Shown: one piece after another, positions 16,336 to 25,658 of the stretch
Layout: each line of letters starts with the position of its first letter
Position numbering within the stretch: position 1 is the first letter of the stretch
Assembly: GCA_045106985.1 (NCBI GenBank)
Contig: JBGCFQ010000025.1
Location: forward strand, 1 to 64,000
DNA length: 64,000 nt
Origin: JAUIET01 sp045106985
GTDB lineage: Bacteria; Pseudomonadota; Gammaproteobacteria; Pseudomonadales; JAUIET01
Reading direction: 5' to 3'
Program-made: the position numbers and the translations under genes
The notes under the pieces: generated by a model
Told to the model about the DNA's origin: nothing
Database searches by the model: none
The model's input: only the letters and a program-made list of their open reading frames with translations

Positions 16336-17565
16336 TGTGAATTCAAGTCGTCAGTGCAACATGTTTGTTCAGTGTATCGCCTGGTGTCCGATAACCCAAG
16401 GTTTTGCGTGGCCGTTGGTTAAGCCGCTTCGCTATTTTTTTTAACTCGGCCTGCGTATGAACTGCCAAATCTGTTTTCTTTGGGAAGTATTGGCGTAACA
16501 GTCGATTGGTATTCTCATTGGTGCCACGTTGCCAAGGACTTTGTGGATCACAAAAGTAGACTTTCGTATCCGTCGCCATAGAAAATAATTTGTGATCGGC
16601 TAGTTCCATGCCGCGATCCCAAGTCAGTGATTCTCGCAGATGTCGCGGCAATTTCTTAACCTCCCGTGTCAGCGCCGACACGACCGATTTAGTATCCTTG
16701 CCATTGACTTTAACCAGCATCGTAAACCGAGAGTGGCGTTCCACTAATGTCGCGATGTGGGTGTTGCCGGACCCACTGATCAAGTCTCCTTCCCAGTGTC
16801 CGGGGACGGCTCGATCCTCAATTTCTGGTGGACGATCAGCGATCGAAATAGCGTCGATGATGCCACCACGAGCATTACCTCGAGTGTTATTCGTTCGCGA
16901 TTGGCGAAAGACGCGCTGGGTGCGCAAATGTACTTGAAGCTCCTTTTTCAGCACCCCACGCGACTGAATAAACAGACTTTTATAGATCGTCTCATGTGAC
17001 ACGTGCAAGGACTCGTCGTCTGGGAAAGTAAACGATAGCCAACCAGATATTTGCTCCGGTGACCACTCCTGAGAGAGCTTCAGCGCGATTATGCTTCGCA
17101 GTTTACCATTGAGGGCTAAAGCGCAGAGCTTAGGCCGTCGAGCCCGCTCCCACGCTTGTGTATCGGCATTTGCCGCCCTATAACGTGCAGCTCCACCATT
17201 CCTACCTATCTCACGACTGATCGTAGAGGGTGAGCGGTTAAGGTCATAGGAAATCTGACGCATCGAATGACCACTAGCGAGGCCACGCGATATGGCCTCT
17301 CGTTCCATCGAACTTAATGAACTTGTTCGCCTTGTCCGCTTTGCCGGCTGAAACCCACCGAACAGTCGCAACACGCCGAATATCGATGCCGGGTGTTTAT
17401 ACAGAGCACGACCTATCTCGCTGAGCGATTCTCCGTCATGCCAACGCTTCCATACTTCGTCTTTCTCTTTGTCGCTTAATCCGGGACGCCCTAATCGTGC
17501 CATTACACAAATCTCCAAAATCAGTGAGTGAGTATTGTGTGTTGCGTTGATGGGTTGAATCCACC
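16336..17565 (-). mobile_element. IS30-family insertion sequence
   Basis: About 1.23 kb, bounded by imperfect ~26-bp inverted repeats: TGTGAATTCAAGTCGTCAGT from 16336 and, on the other strand from 17565, GGTGGATTCAACCCATCAAC; both continue to GCAACA. It contains one transposase gene. No target duplication is visible: the flanks are GGCTTC on the left and CTGGCC on the right. Each flank is a different truncated IS3 orfA. Confidence 0.85.
16343..17503 (-). CDS. IS30-family transposase
   Basis: 386 residues from ATG 17503 (MARLGRPGLSDKEKD); ATG 17518 is an alternative. Two N-terminal helix-turn-helix units (DGESLSEIGRALYKHPASIFGVL and SMRQISYDLNRSPSTISREIGRNG) are followed by a DDE domain: D in GHWEGDLISGSGN, D in LTWDRGMELADH, E in GTNENTNRLLRQYFPK. 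Full length and apparently active. Confidence 0.93.
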   Translation of the reverse strand: MARLGRPGLSDKEKDEVWKRWHDGESLSEIGRALYKHPASIFGVLRLFGGFQPAKRTRRTSSLSSMEREAISRGLASGHSMRQISYDLNRSPSTISREIGRNGGAARYRAANADTQAWERARRPKLCALALNGKLRSIIALKLSQEWSPEQISGWLSFTFPDDESLHVSHETIYKSLFIQSRGVLKKELQVHLRTQRVFRQSRTNNTRGNARGGIIDAISIADRPPEIEDRAVPGHWEGDLISGSGNTHIATLVERHSRFTMLVKVNGKDTKSVVSALTREVKKLPRHLRESLTWDRGMELADHKLFSMATDTKVYFCDPQSPWQRGTNENTNRLLRQYFPKKTDLAVHTQAELKKIAKRLNQRPRKTLGYRTPGDTLNKHVALTT

Positions 17566-17828
17566 CTGGCCTTTTTTAATATTTCCTTTTCCATGCGCAG
17601 ATCTTTGACTTCCTTGCGCAGCCTTTTAAGTTCGACGCGCTCATCCTCAGAGAGCACTTTGCCGGCCTTCTCGGCCTCCAGCTGGCCCTTCCACCGATGC
17701 AGCATATTGCTGCGAATACCCAGTGAATCGGCGGCTTTCTGGATGCTGTAGCCCTGTTCGTTAACCAATGCGACAGCCTCTTCCTTAAATTCCCGTGGAT
17801 ACGTTTTGTAAGTACGTTTCGTCGTCAT
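17566..17828 (-). pseudogene. IS3-family OrfA stub, second copy
   Basis: Starts at 17828 (MTTKRTYKTYPREFKEEAV), with a helix-turn-helix (GYSIQKAADSLGIRSNMLHRWKGQ) and the zipper ELKRLRKEVKDLRMEKEILKKA. It differs clearly from the first copy, so it belongs to another IS3 element, and it has the opposite orientation. It too breaks immediately after the A6GG tract. The IS end near 17866-17892 (GTGTCCGGAACCATTAGACC) abuts the truncated TonB receptor. Confidence 0.85.
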
Positions 17829-17897
17829 AAACACCTCGATAAGTGACATCATTATTGTCTCTCATAAAAGTGTCCGGAACCATTAGACCAGAACACC

Positions 17898-18887
17898 GTG
17901 ACAACCCGTCAAAAGACGGACTCTTTTGCGGCCTACGCGCAGGGAACCTATGAGTTGTCGGATGCAACTAATCTAACGCTTGGCATACGACACACCTCAG
18001 AAACCAAGGATTTTGAGGGTACCCAATCAGTCTTTCTTCCAAGTGTCGCTTTCACGTTACCTTTGATAGCGGTTAGCGATCAGACCAAAGAAGACAAAGT
18101 GACATGGCGTGTCGCGTTGGACCATCAGTTAAGCGATGATGTGTTGGTTTATGCTTCGTTCAATACAGGGTTCAAAAGTGGCGGCTACGATTTTGGCAGT
18201 GGAGGCGCCGTTGTATCGTTCCGTCCGGAAGAGTTGGATGCATTCGAGCTAGGCGTGAAAAGCGAATGGCTTGATCGACAGGTACGAGTTAATGCTGCCG
18301 TGTTTTACTATGACTACACGAACCTTCAATTGGCAACATTTTCCGACGGGGTTCCGGTTATCACCAATGGTGATTCCGCTGATATTTTTGGTATGGAGTT
18401 AGAGATAGATGCGACTCTAACGGAGCGCTTATCATTGAATGCAGCAATTGCCCTCCTTGATAGTGAGTTCAATGATTTTCCTATCGAGCCCACCGTCGCG
18501 CTGGCAACCGGTGGCGTTGGTACAGGGCCTGCGATCAGCGCGGCCGGTAGCTCACTGCCGTTTTCGCCAGAATGGACAAGCAGTGTTGGTCTGAACTACC
18601 AAATACCGTTATCGGTGGGAAGCCTCCGGTTTGCGGCAGACTATTTCTATTCCGATGGTTGGTTTGCAACGGAAGACAATCGCTTGAAACAAGACAGCTA
18701 TTCGCTGGTGAATGCCTCTGTGAATTGGTATGCCAATTCCGATGAAACGCTGAGCGTGAGACTGTGGGGAAAGAATCTAGCTGATACCGATTATGCGATG
18801 CAGATGGGATCACAAGAGGGATTCACCGATTTCGTATCGATGGCACCCGGCCGAACCTTCGGCGCTACGGTCGGATTCAATTTCTAA
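17898..18887 (+). pseudogene. TonB-dependent receptor, C-terminal part truncated by an IS
   Basis: About 330 codons with the alternating strand pattern of a TonB receptor barrel: TDSFAAYAQGTYELSDATNLTLGIR, YASFNTGFKSGGYDFG, VRVNAAVFYYDYTNLQL, LWGKNLADTDYA and the closing aromatic GATVGFNF. The signal peptide, TonB box, plug and first barrel strands are missing. The frame opens at a GTG only because the IS3 end cuts in at ~17893. The protein would not reach the outer membrane. Confidence 0.85.
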
Positions 18888-18956
18888 TTACTCCATTGTT
18901 GGTGCGTTCCCAGCTGGTACGCGCTGCAAACTAACGACAGGCTTTTAAAGATAAAG

Positions 18957-19871
18957 ATGGCAAAGAAAATATTGGTGGTCGGAGCCACTGGGTACGTTGG
19001 GGGCAAGGTGGTTAAACAGTTACTGTCACTGGGCGCGGAGGTCACCGCATTGGTCCGCCCTTCGACGGACGCAGGCCGCTTGGAATCTCAAGGTGTCAGA
19101 GTGGTTCGCGGTGATCTCACGAAGCCGGGGACGCTGTCCCCCGCGTTGACTGGAGTCGATGCAGTGGTGACGACAGCCATCGGATACATGTCGACAAAAA
19201 AAGGCGATTCTTTGTCAAGTGTTGATGACATAGGAAACAAGAATCTTGTTGACGCGGCACTACAAATGCACGTGCCAAAACTGGTATTCAACAGCGTTCT
19301 TGCGTGCGACAAGGCAGAGTCCGTGCCGCATTTCTGGCAAAAGAAACTCATCGAAGACTATATGGCCTCCAAGGGTCTTCCATTTGTCGCCGTGCGGCCC
19401 GGTGCGTTTCTTGATCAAGAGGCATCGTCGGATTTTTTTGCGTCAGGGCTAAAAAAGGGCACGTTGCTCGTTATGGGATCAACGACGAAGAAATGGTCAC
19501 ATGTTCTAACCGATGATCTGGCGAGGTATTTAGCGATTGCGGCTGTAGAGGACAACATTCCCTTTGGAACTATTGATGTAGGGATGAAGGAGCCATTAAG
19601 CATGCAACAGTTGGCGGCACTCGCTTCCGATTACACAGGAAAGTCCATAAAGATCCGCTCCATACCGTGGCCTCTGGTTGGGCCAATCCTGCTGTTAGGG
19701 GGATTCTACAAGCCCTTTCTGAGCGACTTAAAGAAGATGTTTGATTTTTTCTTCACTGGCGAATACGTCGCGAATACCGTTCAGCAGCAGGAAGTATTCG
19801 GCGATGTACCCACACTGAAAGACTGCGCTTACCGGTACTTTGAAGAAATCGGACTTGAAAAAAAAGGGTAA
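18957..19871 (+). CDS. NAD(P)-binding protein of the atypical SDR / NmrA-like family
   Basis: 304 residues. The N-terminal GATGYVGG motif (~9-16) is the Rossmann dinucleotide loop of atypical short-chain dehydrogenases. It is followed by ALVRPSTDAGRL, VVRGDLTKPGTL and LVFNSVLACD. A YxxxK catalytic motif is not evident, as in NmrA and complex I CIA30-type members, so it may be a sensor or binding protein. It lies 69 bases after the receptor remnant, on the same strand. Confidence 0.8.
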   Translation: MAKKILVVGATGYVGGKVVKQLLSLGAEVTALVRPSTDAGRLESQGVRVVRGDLTKPGTLSPALTGVDAVVTTAIGYMSTKKGDSLSSVDDIGNKNLVDAALQMHVPKLVFNSVLACDKAESVPHFWQKKLIEDYMASKGLPFVAVRPGAFLDQEASSDFFASGLKKGTLLVMGSTTKKWSHVLTDDLARYLAIAAVEDNIPFGTIDVGMKEPLSMQQLAALASDYTGKSIKIRSIPWPLVGPILLLGGFYKPFLSDLKKMFDFFFTGEYVANTVQQQEVFGDVPTLKDCAYRYFEEIGLEKKG

Positions 19872-20074
19872 CAGCGAGGACGTATCTCTGCACTGCAGCT
19901 TAAAGCAATGTACAAACAAAGAAGCATTGCCTGGCAAAGCTTTTCACGTCGTAGACGTTTATATTCGACGTTGTGCACCGCGCAATTGCAACTCTATCGT
20001 TGCTCGTGCACTACGATTTTTTGCTGACGTTGTGATAGCCGTAGGGTGTGCGCTCAAGCCAAACACCCGTTGAT

Positions 20075-21418
20075 TTATAAGCGCATGTGAATTTCCAGAC
20101 CGTCACAATCGTTTCTCATCTGAGCACAGATTGTGCCCCCATGTGCCTCGATCACTCTTTTGGCAATTGCCAAGCCGACACCGGCTCCCGTCGTTGGCTC
20201 ATTCGATTCATTGGTGCGCGCTTGGTAGAACGCATTGAAGATTTTCCCCAATTCCTCAGGGTGTACGCCTGGACCTTGATCGATCACTGAGATGATAATC
20301 TTCTTATCTTGTTGTGAAAGCATTAGCGTGACCGTTTTGCCTTGCGGAGTGAATCGAATCGCGTTGCGTACTGCATTTTCAATGGCGCTGCCCAACCAAT
20401 GCGGATCGCCATTGAACGCTATCGACTCCGCAGGCGCTTGCCACGCAAGCCGTTTGCCTAGCTGCCTACACTCAAAATCAGCGTCGATTGCAATCGTCTC
20501 TAGAAGTTGGACCAGGTTCAACGATTGTCGTTTGAGAGCATCTGGACCGACGTCTAACTGACTCAAACCCATTATCTGCCCAACCAGTGACTCCAAGCGT
20601 TCCGTTTCCCGTTGCAAGCGTTCAGACAAATTGTCAAGATTGTGCCCGTCGTTTTGTCCATCTTGTCGGGCCAGGCCAAAGGCCATCTGCATGCGTGCAA
20701 TCGGAGAGCGGAGCTCATGAGACACGTCGCGCAGCAATTGCTGCCGGCCAACAATCAGTGTGCGTAATCTGGACGCCATGGCATTAAAGCTTCGAGCTAA
20801 CTCTCCAATTTCGTCTTTACGCCGCAGAGCCGGTTTATCCACTTCGACGTGCAAATTTCCCAAGGTAATTGCATCGGCCAGCTGCCTTAGCTCCTCAAGA
20901 GGTTTCGTCACCAGACGCGAAAGGACCCAAGCGCACAACCCGGTTGCCGCTATGATCAGCAGCACAGCGCCCAGTGGAAAAAGAGGGTTTTTGATTCTGG
21001 ACCAGGGTGAACCCGGCGGCGGCGCGGTGATCAGATTGAATACCTTGCCCTCAGTGCCAATCAAGCGCGGGTAGGGTCGCCACGTCTCATAGAGAACGCC
21101 TTGATATTCACCTTGTGCGCCATTGTGATGGGCGCTCCCATGATCTCTAAATGGGCGACCCAAAAGCTCTTCACCCGTCTGGTCAACGATAAGCATTTGG
21201 GGAAATCCGACCTTCTCTTGGTATTCATGCAACCACACGGTCAATCCGTGCTCGCCCTCTTCAGATAAAGCTTGGGCGGCACTCTGTAATGAGCTTGTTT
21301 TTTCAAATTGCGAATCTGACGTAGACAGTGACAGCATGACAAGGACTGCTGTCACAAGCGCCGTAATCGCTAAACTGCACCAGATGCCGAGCAGTATTTT
21401 ATGTGACAAACGTTTCAC
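20075..21418 (-). CDS. Sensor histidine kinase, Cpx-like
   Basis: 447 residues. TM1 is at ~8-30, then a periplasmic sensor domain to ~145, TM2 at ~147-170, HAMP (~170-222), a HisKA phosphoacceptor motif RDVSHELRSPIARMQMAFGLAR (His ~239), and HATPase boxes N (NAVRNAIRFTP) and G (DQGPGVHPEELGKIF, GAGVGLAIAKRVIEAHGG). The H-box wording is that of CpxA-type kinases. It is encoded 5 bases downstream of its response regulator. Confidence 0.93.
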   Translation of the reverse strand: MKRLSHKILLGIWCSLAITALVTAVLVMLSLSTSDSQFEKTSSLQSAAQALSEEGEHGLTVWLHEYQEKVGFPQMLIVDQTGEELLGRPFRDHGSAHHNGAQGEYQGVLYETWRPYPRLIGTEGKVFNLITAPPPGSPWSRIKNPLFPLGAVLLIIAATGLCAWVLSRLVTKPLEELRQLADAITLGNLHVEVDKPALRRKDEIGELARSFNAMASRLRTLIVGRQQLLRDVSHELRSPIARMQMAFGLARQDGQNDGHNLDNLSERLQRETERLESLVGQIMGLSQLDVGPDALKRQSLNLVQLLETIAIDADFECRQLGKRLAWQAPAESIAFNGDPHWLGSAIENAVRNAIRFTPQGKTVTLMLSQQDKKIIISVIDQGPGVHPEELGKIFNAFYQARTNESNEPTTGAGVGLAIAKRVIEAHGGTICAQMRNDCDGLEIHMRL

Positions 21419-21423
21419 AACTC

Positions 21424-22122
21424 TTAACTCTTGCCTGGAACGAGAAGGTAGCCTGAGCCGCGAATGGCACTGATCTCAACGCTGTCACCAATCTTGCGGC
21501 GCAGATTACTGACGTGGGTATCGATGCTGCGGTCGTACAATTGCAGCTCTCGTCCCAGTGCGCTTTGTGAAAGCTCGGCGCGGGTTAGTAGCTTTCCAGG
21601 TTGGCTTAGTAGGCAATGCAAAAGACCAAACTCAGCCCCCGTCATTGTCACTGTATTCCCCGCGACCGTTGCCTGCCGAGTTGTTACATTCAGAACAACA
21701 TCGCCGGCCCGCAGTGCGTCGTCATTAGCGGGAAGTGAGCGTCTCAAGACCGCCCTGACCCGAGCCAGTAATTCGCGGGGATTAAAGGGTTTGGCAAGGT
21801 AGTCGTCGGCCCCCAATTCCAAGCCCAAAATTCTGTCGCCCTCATCGCCACGTGCGGTCAGCAAGAGAATGGCAATCGTGTTGCCTTCTGTTCGAAGTTG
21901 ACGTAACAAGTCCAGACCCGATTCACCAGGCAGCATAATATCGAGAAGCAATAAATCTGCCTGGCTCTCAGCGAGAAAGGTTTTCGCAGTAGCGATACTT
22001 GAACAGGTCGACACTTTAAAATCTTCGCGACCAAGGAATGTGGCCATCATCTCGGTCAGCTCGTTATCGTCGTCAATCAGTACTATGTGCTGTGCTGCTT
22101 CATTAACTTGGTTTGGATCCAT
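21424..22122 (-). CDS. OmpR-family response regulator, Cpx-like
   Basis: 232 residues. The receiver domain has acidic pocket DDD at ~18-20, a phospho-Asp in LLLLDIMLPGESGLD, the TARGDEGDRILGLELGADDYLAKPF signature with conserved K, and a C-terminal winged helix (LTRAELSQSALGRELQLYDRSIDTHVSNLRRKIG). First gene of the two-component operon; divergent from the propeller/di-haem gene, which it may control. Confidence 0.95.
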   Translation of the reverse strand: MDPNQVNEAAQHIVLIDDDNELTEMMATFLGREDFKVSTCSSIATAKTFLAESQADLLLLDIMLPGESGLDLLRQLRTEGNTIAILLLTARGDEGDRILGLELGADDYLAKPFNPRELLARVRAVLRRSLPANDDALRAGDVVLNVTTRQATVAGNTVTMTGAEFGLLHCLLSQPGKLLTRAELSQSALGRELQLYDRSIDTHVSNLRRKIGDSVEISAIRGSGYLLVPGKS

Positions 22123-22262
22123 AGTCTAAAGAGTGCCGTATTTCGCTGTGTATGTCAGGGTTCGGCTGCAATCTTGACAGTTCTTTGCAGAACTTTACAC
22201 CCGCTTAACCCTATAATAAGGCGGCTTCAGTCAGTATGAAGCTGTATTCTAGGAGTTTAGTG

Positions 22263-25196
22263 ATGATCAAACAATTCTGCAGTGGCTTAGTTCTAATTCT
22301 GCTTTCCATTCTCGCGCTGCATGGCAGTGCCCAAGAGTTTGTTGCTTTTGAAAGTGTGCAGTTTAGGCCCTTGGCCTTGTCGGTTAACAAGCGCCTATTG
22401 TTTGCGGTGAATACGCCCGACAATCGCTTGGAGATTTTTGACGTCAGCGGTGACGAACCACTGATCATTGATTCAGTACAAGTTGGCCTTGAACCTGTCG
22501 CTGTGGCCGTATTGTCCGCGACTGAAGTCTGGGTGGTTAATCACCTTTCTGATTCGGTGAGCGTCATTGAACTTGGCCGAGGTCAAGCACGCGTTACGCG
22601 CACCTTACTAGTGGGCGATGAACCAAGGGACATCGTGTTCGGTGGTGCGGGTGGGAACCGAGCGTTTATTACAGCGGCGCACAGAGGTCAAAACAGCCCG
22701 TACAACGATACAGAAAATCCTGGAGAAATGACCACACCAGGAATAGGTCGTACCGATGTCTGGGTTTTTGACACGGATAATCTCGGTGATCGTATGGGAG
22801 GCACTCCGCTGCAAGTGATGGCGTTGTTTGGAGACACGGCGGGGCCACTAACTATCAGCCCAGACGGAAAAGATGTCTATGTAGGCGTGTTTAAGTCCGG
22901 CAACAAAACGACGATTGTGTCTGAGCTGCTGGTATGCAATGGCGGTGAAAGTGCAGAGCCTTGCCAGGCGATAGAAAGTGAAGCCGTTGCGCCAGGCGGC
23001 TCACCTGCGCCCAATGTCGACAGTGAGGGTGTGCCTGCTCCTGAAACGGGGCTAATTGTTCGCGAGGAGAACGGTGTTTGGCGTGATGAGCTGGGGCGGG
23101 ATTGGAGTGATCAGATACGGTTTGATTTACCTGACTATGATGTCTTCAGGATTTCTGAAGTGAACAATGAGTATGCACAAACAGCCGCCTACAGCGGCGT
23201 TGGTACCGTATTGTATGGCATGTCAATAAACCCTCGCACGGGTCAATTATACATCAGCAATTCTGAGGCAAAGAACGAGGTTCGTTTTACTGGTACGCGA
23301 CCAGAGGGCAGTACCCTCAGTACAGTCAATGGACGATTGCACTTGGCCCAAGTCACGGTAGTAAACCCCGAGATCAATGAGGTAACGCCGCGGCATCTAA
23401 ACAGTCACATAAACTACAGCACGGTCCCGTCACCAGCAGAGACCAAGTCGCGGTCATTATCCACGCCAATGGGAATGGTTTCCTCGTGGGATGGAGCTCA
23501 ATTGTTTGTTGCAGCGATGGGGTCAAATAAGATTGCCGTTCTGGACGCAAAAGCGCTCGAGAATGGCGAGCTAGTCCCGGATTCAAGTTCACACATTACT
23601 GTAACGGGCGGCGGTCCGACCGGCCTGGCATTGGATGACCGGCGCCGGCGCTTATACGCTCTAACACGCTATGACAATGGAGTGTCCGTGATTGATATAG
23701 CGGCACGAGCCGAAATTGCTCATACACTCATGCCAAATCCAGAACCTGAAACCGTCATCAATGGCCGACCATTTCTGTACGATGCAAGTTTAACCTCAAG
23801 TAATGGAGAAGCGTCTTGTGCAACCTGTCACGTAGGTGGTGACAAGGATGAAATTGCGTGGGATCTTGGCAACCCGTTGGGTAGTCAGGTGGAGAACCTC
23901 AATCCATTCACGTTTAGACCACCGCCTGCACCGCCTGCGACGATTCACCCCATGAAGGGACCCATGTCCACCCAAACCTTGCGTGGCATGGCCACACACG
24001 GACCGATGCATTGGCGCGGTGATAAATCAGGCGCGTTTGATCCCGACGGTGATGCCCTCGATGAGCGAGCCGCGTTCATGCAATTTAATGAAGCTTTCGT
24101 TAACCTACAAGGGCGCGACAGCGAACTACAGGAAGCTGATATGCGCGCGTTTACCGATTTTGTGTTGCAGATACTTCCGCCGCCAAATCCTATTCGAAAC
24201 CTGGATGATTCGCTCACGGTTGCGCAGGCAGCAGGGCGAGTCGATTTTTTTGAACAACCCTTGAATGCGTTCGGCGCTACTTGCAGCTCGTGTCATGCGT
24301 TAGACCCTGACGCGGGGTTCTTTGGTGCTGATGGGCTGTCTGTATTTGTCGGTGCACCGAATACGCCCGCACAAGCCGATCTTAAATCGCCTCAATTGAG
24401 AAATGCCTACGAAAAAGTAGGCATGTTTGGGCAAGCCGGCAATGATCTCGTTGGCACCGACAACACCGAGCATACTGGTGATCAGATACGAGGTTTTGGT
24501 TTCATGCGCGACGGTGGTTTTGACACGCTACAACGCCGGATTAACATTGCCATATTTGATACCCCTGGCGGCGAGCAGCAACATCGAAACATCGAGCAGT
24601 TTATTTTTGCCTTTGATAGCGATCTAAAGCCCGTGGTCGGGCAACAGATAACATTGCGTCATGACAGTGGGGCGGAAGCGAATCGACGCGTAGACCTTCT
24701 GGTTAGCAGAGCGGACGCTGGAGACGCTGACCTAGTCGTTAGTGGTCGAATAGACGGTACCTCACGTCAATGGCTCCGCCAGGACGATAATCACTTCACA
24801 CCAGACAACGAAGTCCTTGAGCCATCGACTGAGCAAGCTCTGCGAGCTTTAGCAACTGTGCCCGGACAGGAGCTAACCTACACAGCGGTGCCTCTCGGCT
24901 CCGGTGTGCGCCTTGCGCTTGATCGTGACCGGGACTCTGTTTTAAATGGCACCGACAATTGCCCATCCTTGCCAAACCCAGAGCAGTCTGACACTGACAA
25001 CAACGGCGTTGGTAATGCCTGTCAAAGCGCGACCGACAGAACAGTGATCGGCGAAGCAATAGATGGCGAAACGGGCAGTTTCTTTTCATCCGGTGGAGGC
25101 GGCTCGGTCTCCGTGTTCAGTCTGCTTTTTCTTTTCTTGTTAGCGCATTGCAAACCGATAGGTCGCAGCCCTTCGGTTGCTTGCACCACAAAATGA
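22263..25196 (+). CDS. Beta-propeller / di-haem cytochrome surface protein
   Basis: 978 residues from ATG 22263, preceded by AGGAG (ATG 22236 is upstream and lacks one). The signal peptide ends near GSAQE. YVTN-type propeller repeats occupy ~20-480 (RLEIFDVSGDE, EVWVVNHLSDSVSVIEL, MGSNKIAVLDA, RLYALTRYDNGVSVIDI). Two c-type haem sites follow: CATCH (~517) and CSSCH (~672), in a MauG/CcpA-like region with the SPQLRNAYEKVGMFG pattern. A thrombospondin type 3-like calcium motif (DRDRDSVLNGTDNCPSLPNP) comes next. A GGGGS plus hydrophobic tail at the end resembles a GlyGly-CTERM sorting signal but lacks a clean Arg cluster. Likely surface-bound redox enzyme; substrate unknown. Confidence 0.85.
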   Translation: MIKQFCSGLVLILLSILALHGSAQEFVAFESVQFRPLALSVNKRLLFAVNTPDNRLEIFDVSGDEPLIIDSVQVGLEPVAVAVLSATEVWVVNHLSDSVSVIELGRGQARVTRTLLVGDEPRDIVFGGAGGNRAFITAAHRGQNSPYNDTENPGEMTTPGIGRTDVWVFDTDNLGDRMGGTPLQVMALFGDTAGPLTISPDGKDVYVGVFKSGNKTTIVSELLVCNGGESAEPCQAIESEAVAPGGSPAPNVDSEGVPAPETGLIVREENGVWRDELGRDWSDQIRFDLPDYDVFRISEVNNEYAQTAAYSGVGTVLYGMSINPRTGQLYISNSEAKNEVRFTGTRPEGSTLSTVNGRLHLAQVTVVNPEINEVTPRHLNSHINYSTVPSPAETKSRSLSTPMGMVSSWDGAQLFVAAMGSNKIAVLDAKALENGELVPDSSSHITVTGGGPTGLALDDRRRRLYALTRYDNGVSVIDIAARAEIAHTLMPNPEPETVINGRPFLYDASLTSSNGEASCATCHVGGDKDEIAWDLGNPLGSQVENLNPFTFRPPPAPPATIHPMKGPMSTQTLRGMATHGPMHWRGDKSGAFDPDGDALDERAAFMQFNEAFVNLQGRDSELQEADMRAFTDFVLQILPPPNPIRNLDDSLTVAQAAGRVDFFEQPLNAFGATCSSCHALDPDAGFFGADGLSVFVGAPNTPAQADLKSPQLRNAYEKVGMFGQAGNDLVGTDNTEHTGDQIRGFGFMRDGGFDTLQRRINIAIFDTPGGEQQHRNIEQFIFAFDSDLKPVVGQQITLRHDSGAEANRRVDLLVSRADAGDADLVVSGRIDGTSRQWLRQDDNHFTPDNEVLEPSTEQALRALATVPGQELTYTAVPLGSGVRLALDRDRDSVLNGTDNCPSLPNPEQSDTDNNGVGNACQSATDRTVIGEAIDGETGSFFSSGGGGSVSVFSLLFLFLLAHCKPIGRSPSVACTTK

Positions 25197-25213
25197 GCAG
25201 ACAATGGCACATT

Positions 25214-25233
25214 GGGGTTTTGCGTGAAACCCC
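25214..25233. terminator. Short stem-loop after the di-haem gene
   Basis: GGGGTTT and AAACCCC form a perfect 7-bp stem with a 6-base loop, 17 bases past the stop. No T-run follows, so termination strength is uncertain. It could instead be the ragged outer end of the neighbouring Tn3 relic. Confidence 0.35.
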
Positions 25234-25262
25234 TCCATAAGTACCAGTAGCTTCTGTTTGGA

Positions 25263-25557
25263 TCATGGTTTTACGCGGATATTGGCAATCATTTCATCAA
25301 GGTCTGGCATTCTTAGTTCCCCGTTGAATTCGTATCGACCAAACAGATTGATGTGTTGCCAGGCAACAGGCGATAATCGTTTGACCAACGCCACTTCTTG
25401 TTCTTTTTCTTCCGATGTAAACTTTGCCAGTAATTTGGACAGCATCAGTACGTTGTACTAGATAATGACATTGGCGATGAGGCGGCTGCAATCGCTCTCC
25501 AGCGCAATTTCATACTCTGTTGTTCCTCGGAATTTGCCACCGTTGCGCTGCGTAATA
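25263..25557 (-). pseudogene. Tn3-family transposase relic, C-terminal end
   Basis: On the minus strand, starting at the junction with the intact-looking transposon, the frame reads RNGGKFRGTTEYEIALESDC, RLIANVII, an in-frame TAG, YNVLMLSKLL and then SPVAWQHINLFGRYEF before the stop. This is the terminal region of a Tn3-type TnpA of a different subgroup from its neighbour. The rest is absent; no matching sequence is evident beyond the other end of the inserted element. Confidence 0.8.
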
Positions 25558-25595
25558 GGCCCAGTGACCGGGTAGCTCCGAAAAGGGCCATATTT
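25558..25595 (+). repeat. Left terminal inverted repeat of the Tn3-family transposon
   Basis: 38 bases starting GGCCCAGTGACC; mirror of the end at 28585-28622. Related degenerate copies occur alone at 1537-1574 and 6625-6665. Confidence 0.9.
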
Positions 25596-25658
25596 CAAAC
25601 CTGAAGTACAGCTTGCTACCCTAGATGCAATTCTAATAACAGCATCTAGGAGTCCATC

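Noticed and set aside
22174..22217. TTGACA (22174) and TATAAT (22212) as one sigma-70 promoter for the di-haem gene
   Set aside because: Spacing is 32 bases, far from 17; each may belong to a different promoter, so no paired call was made.
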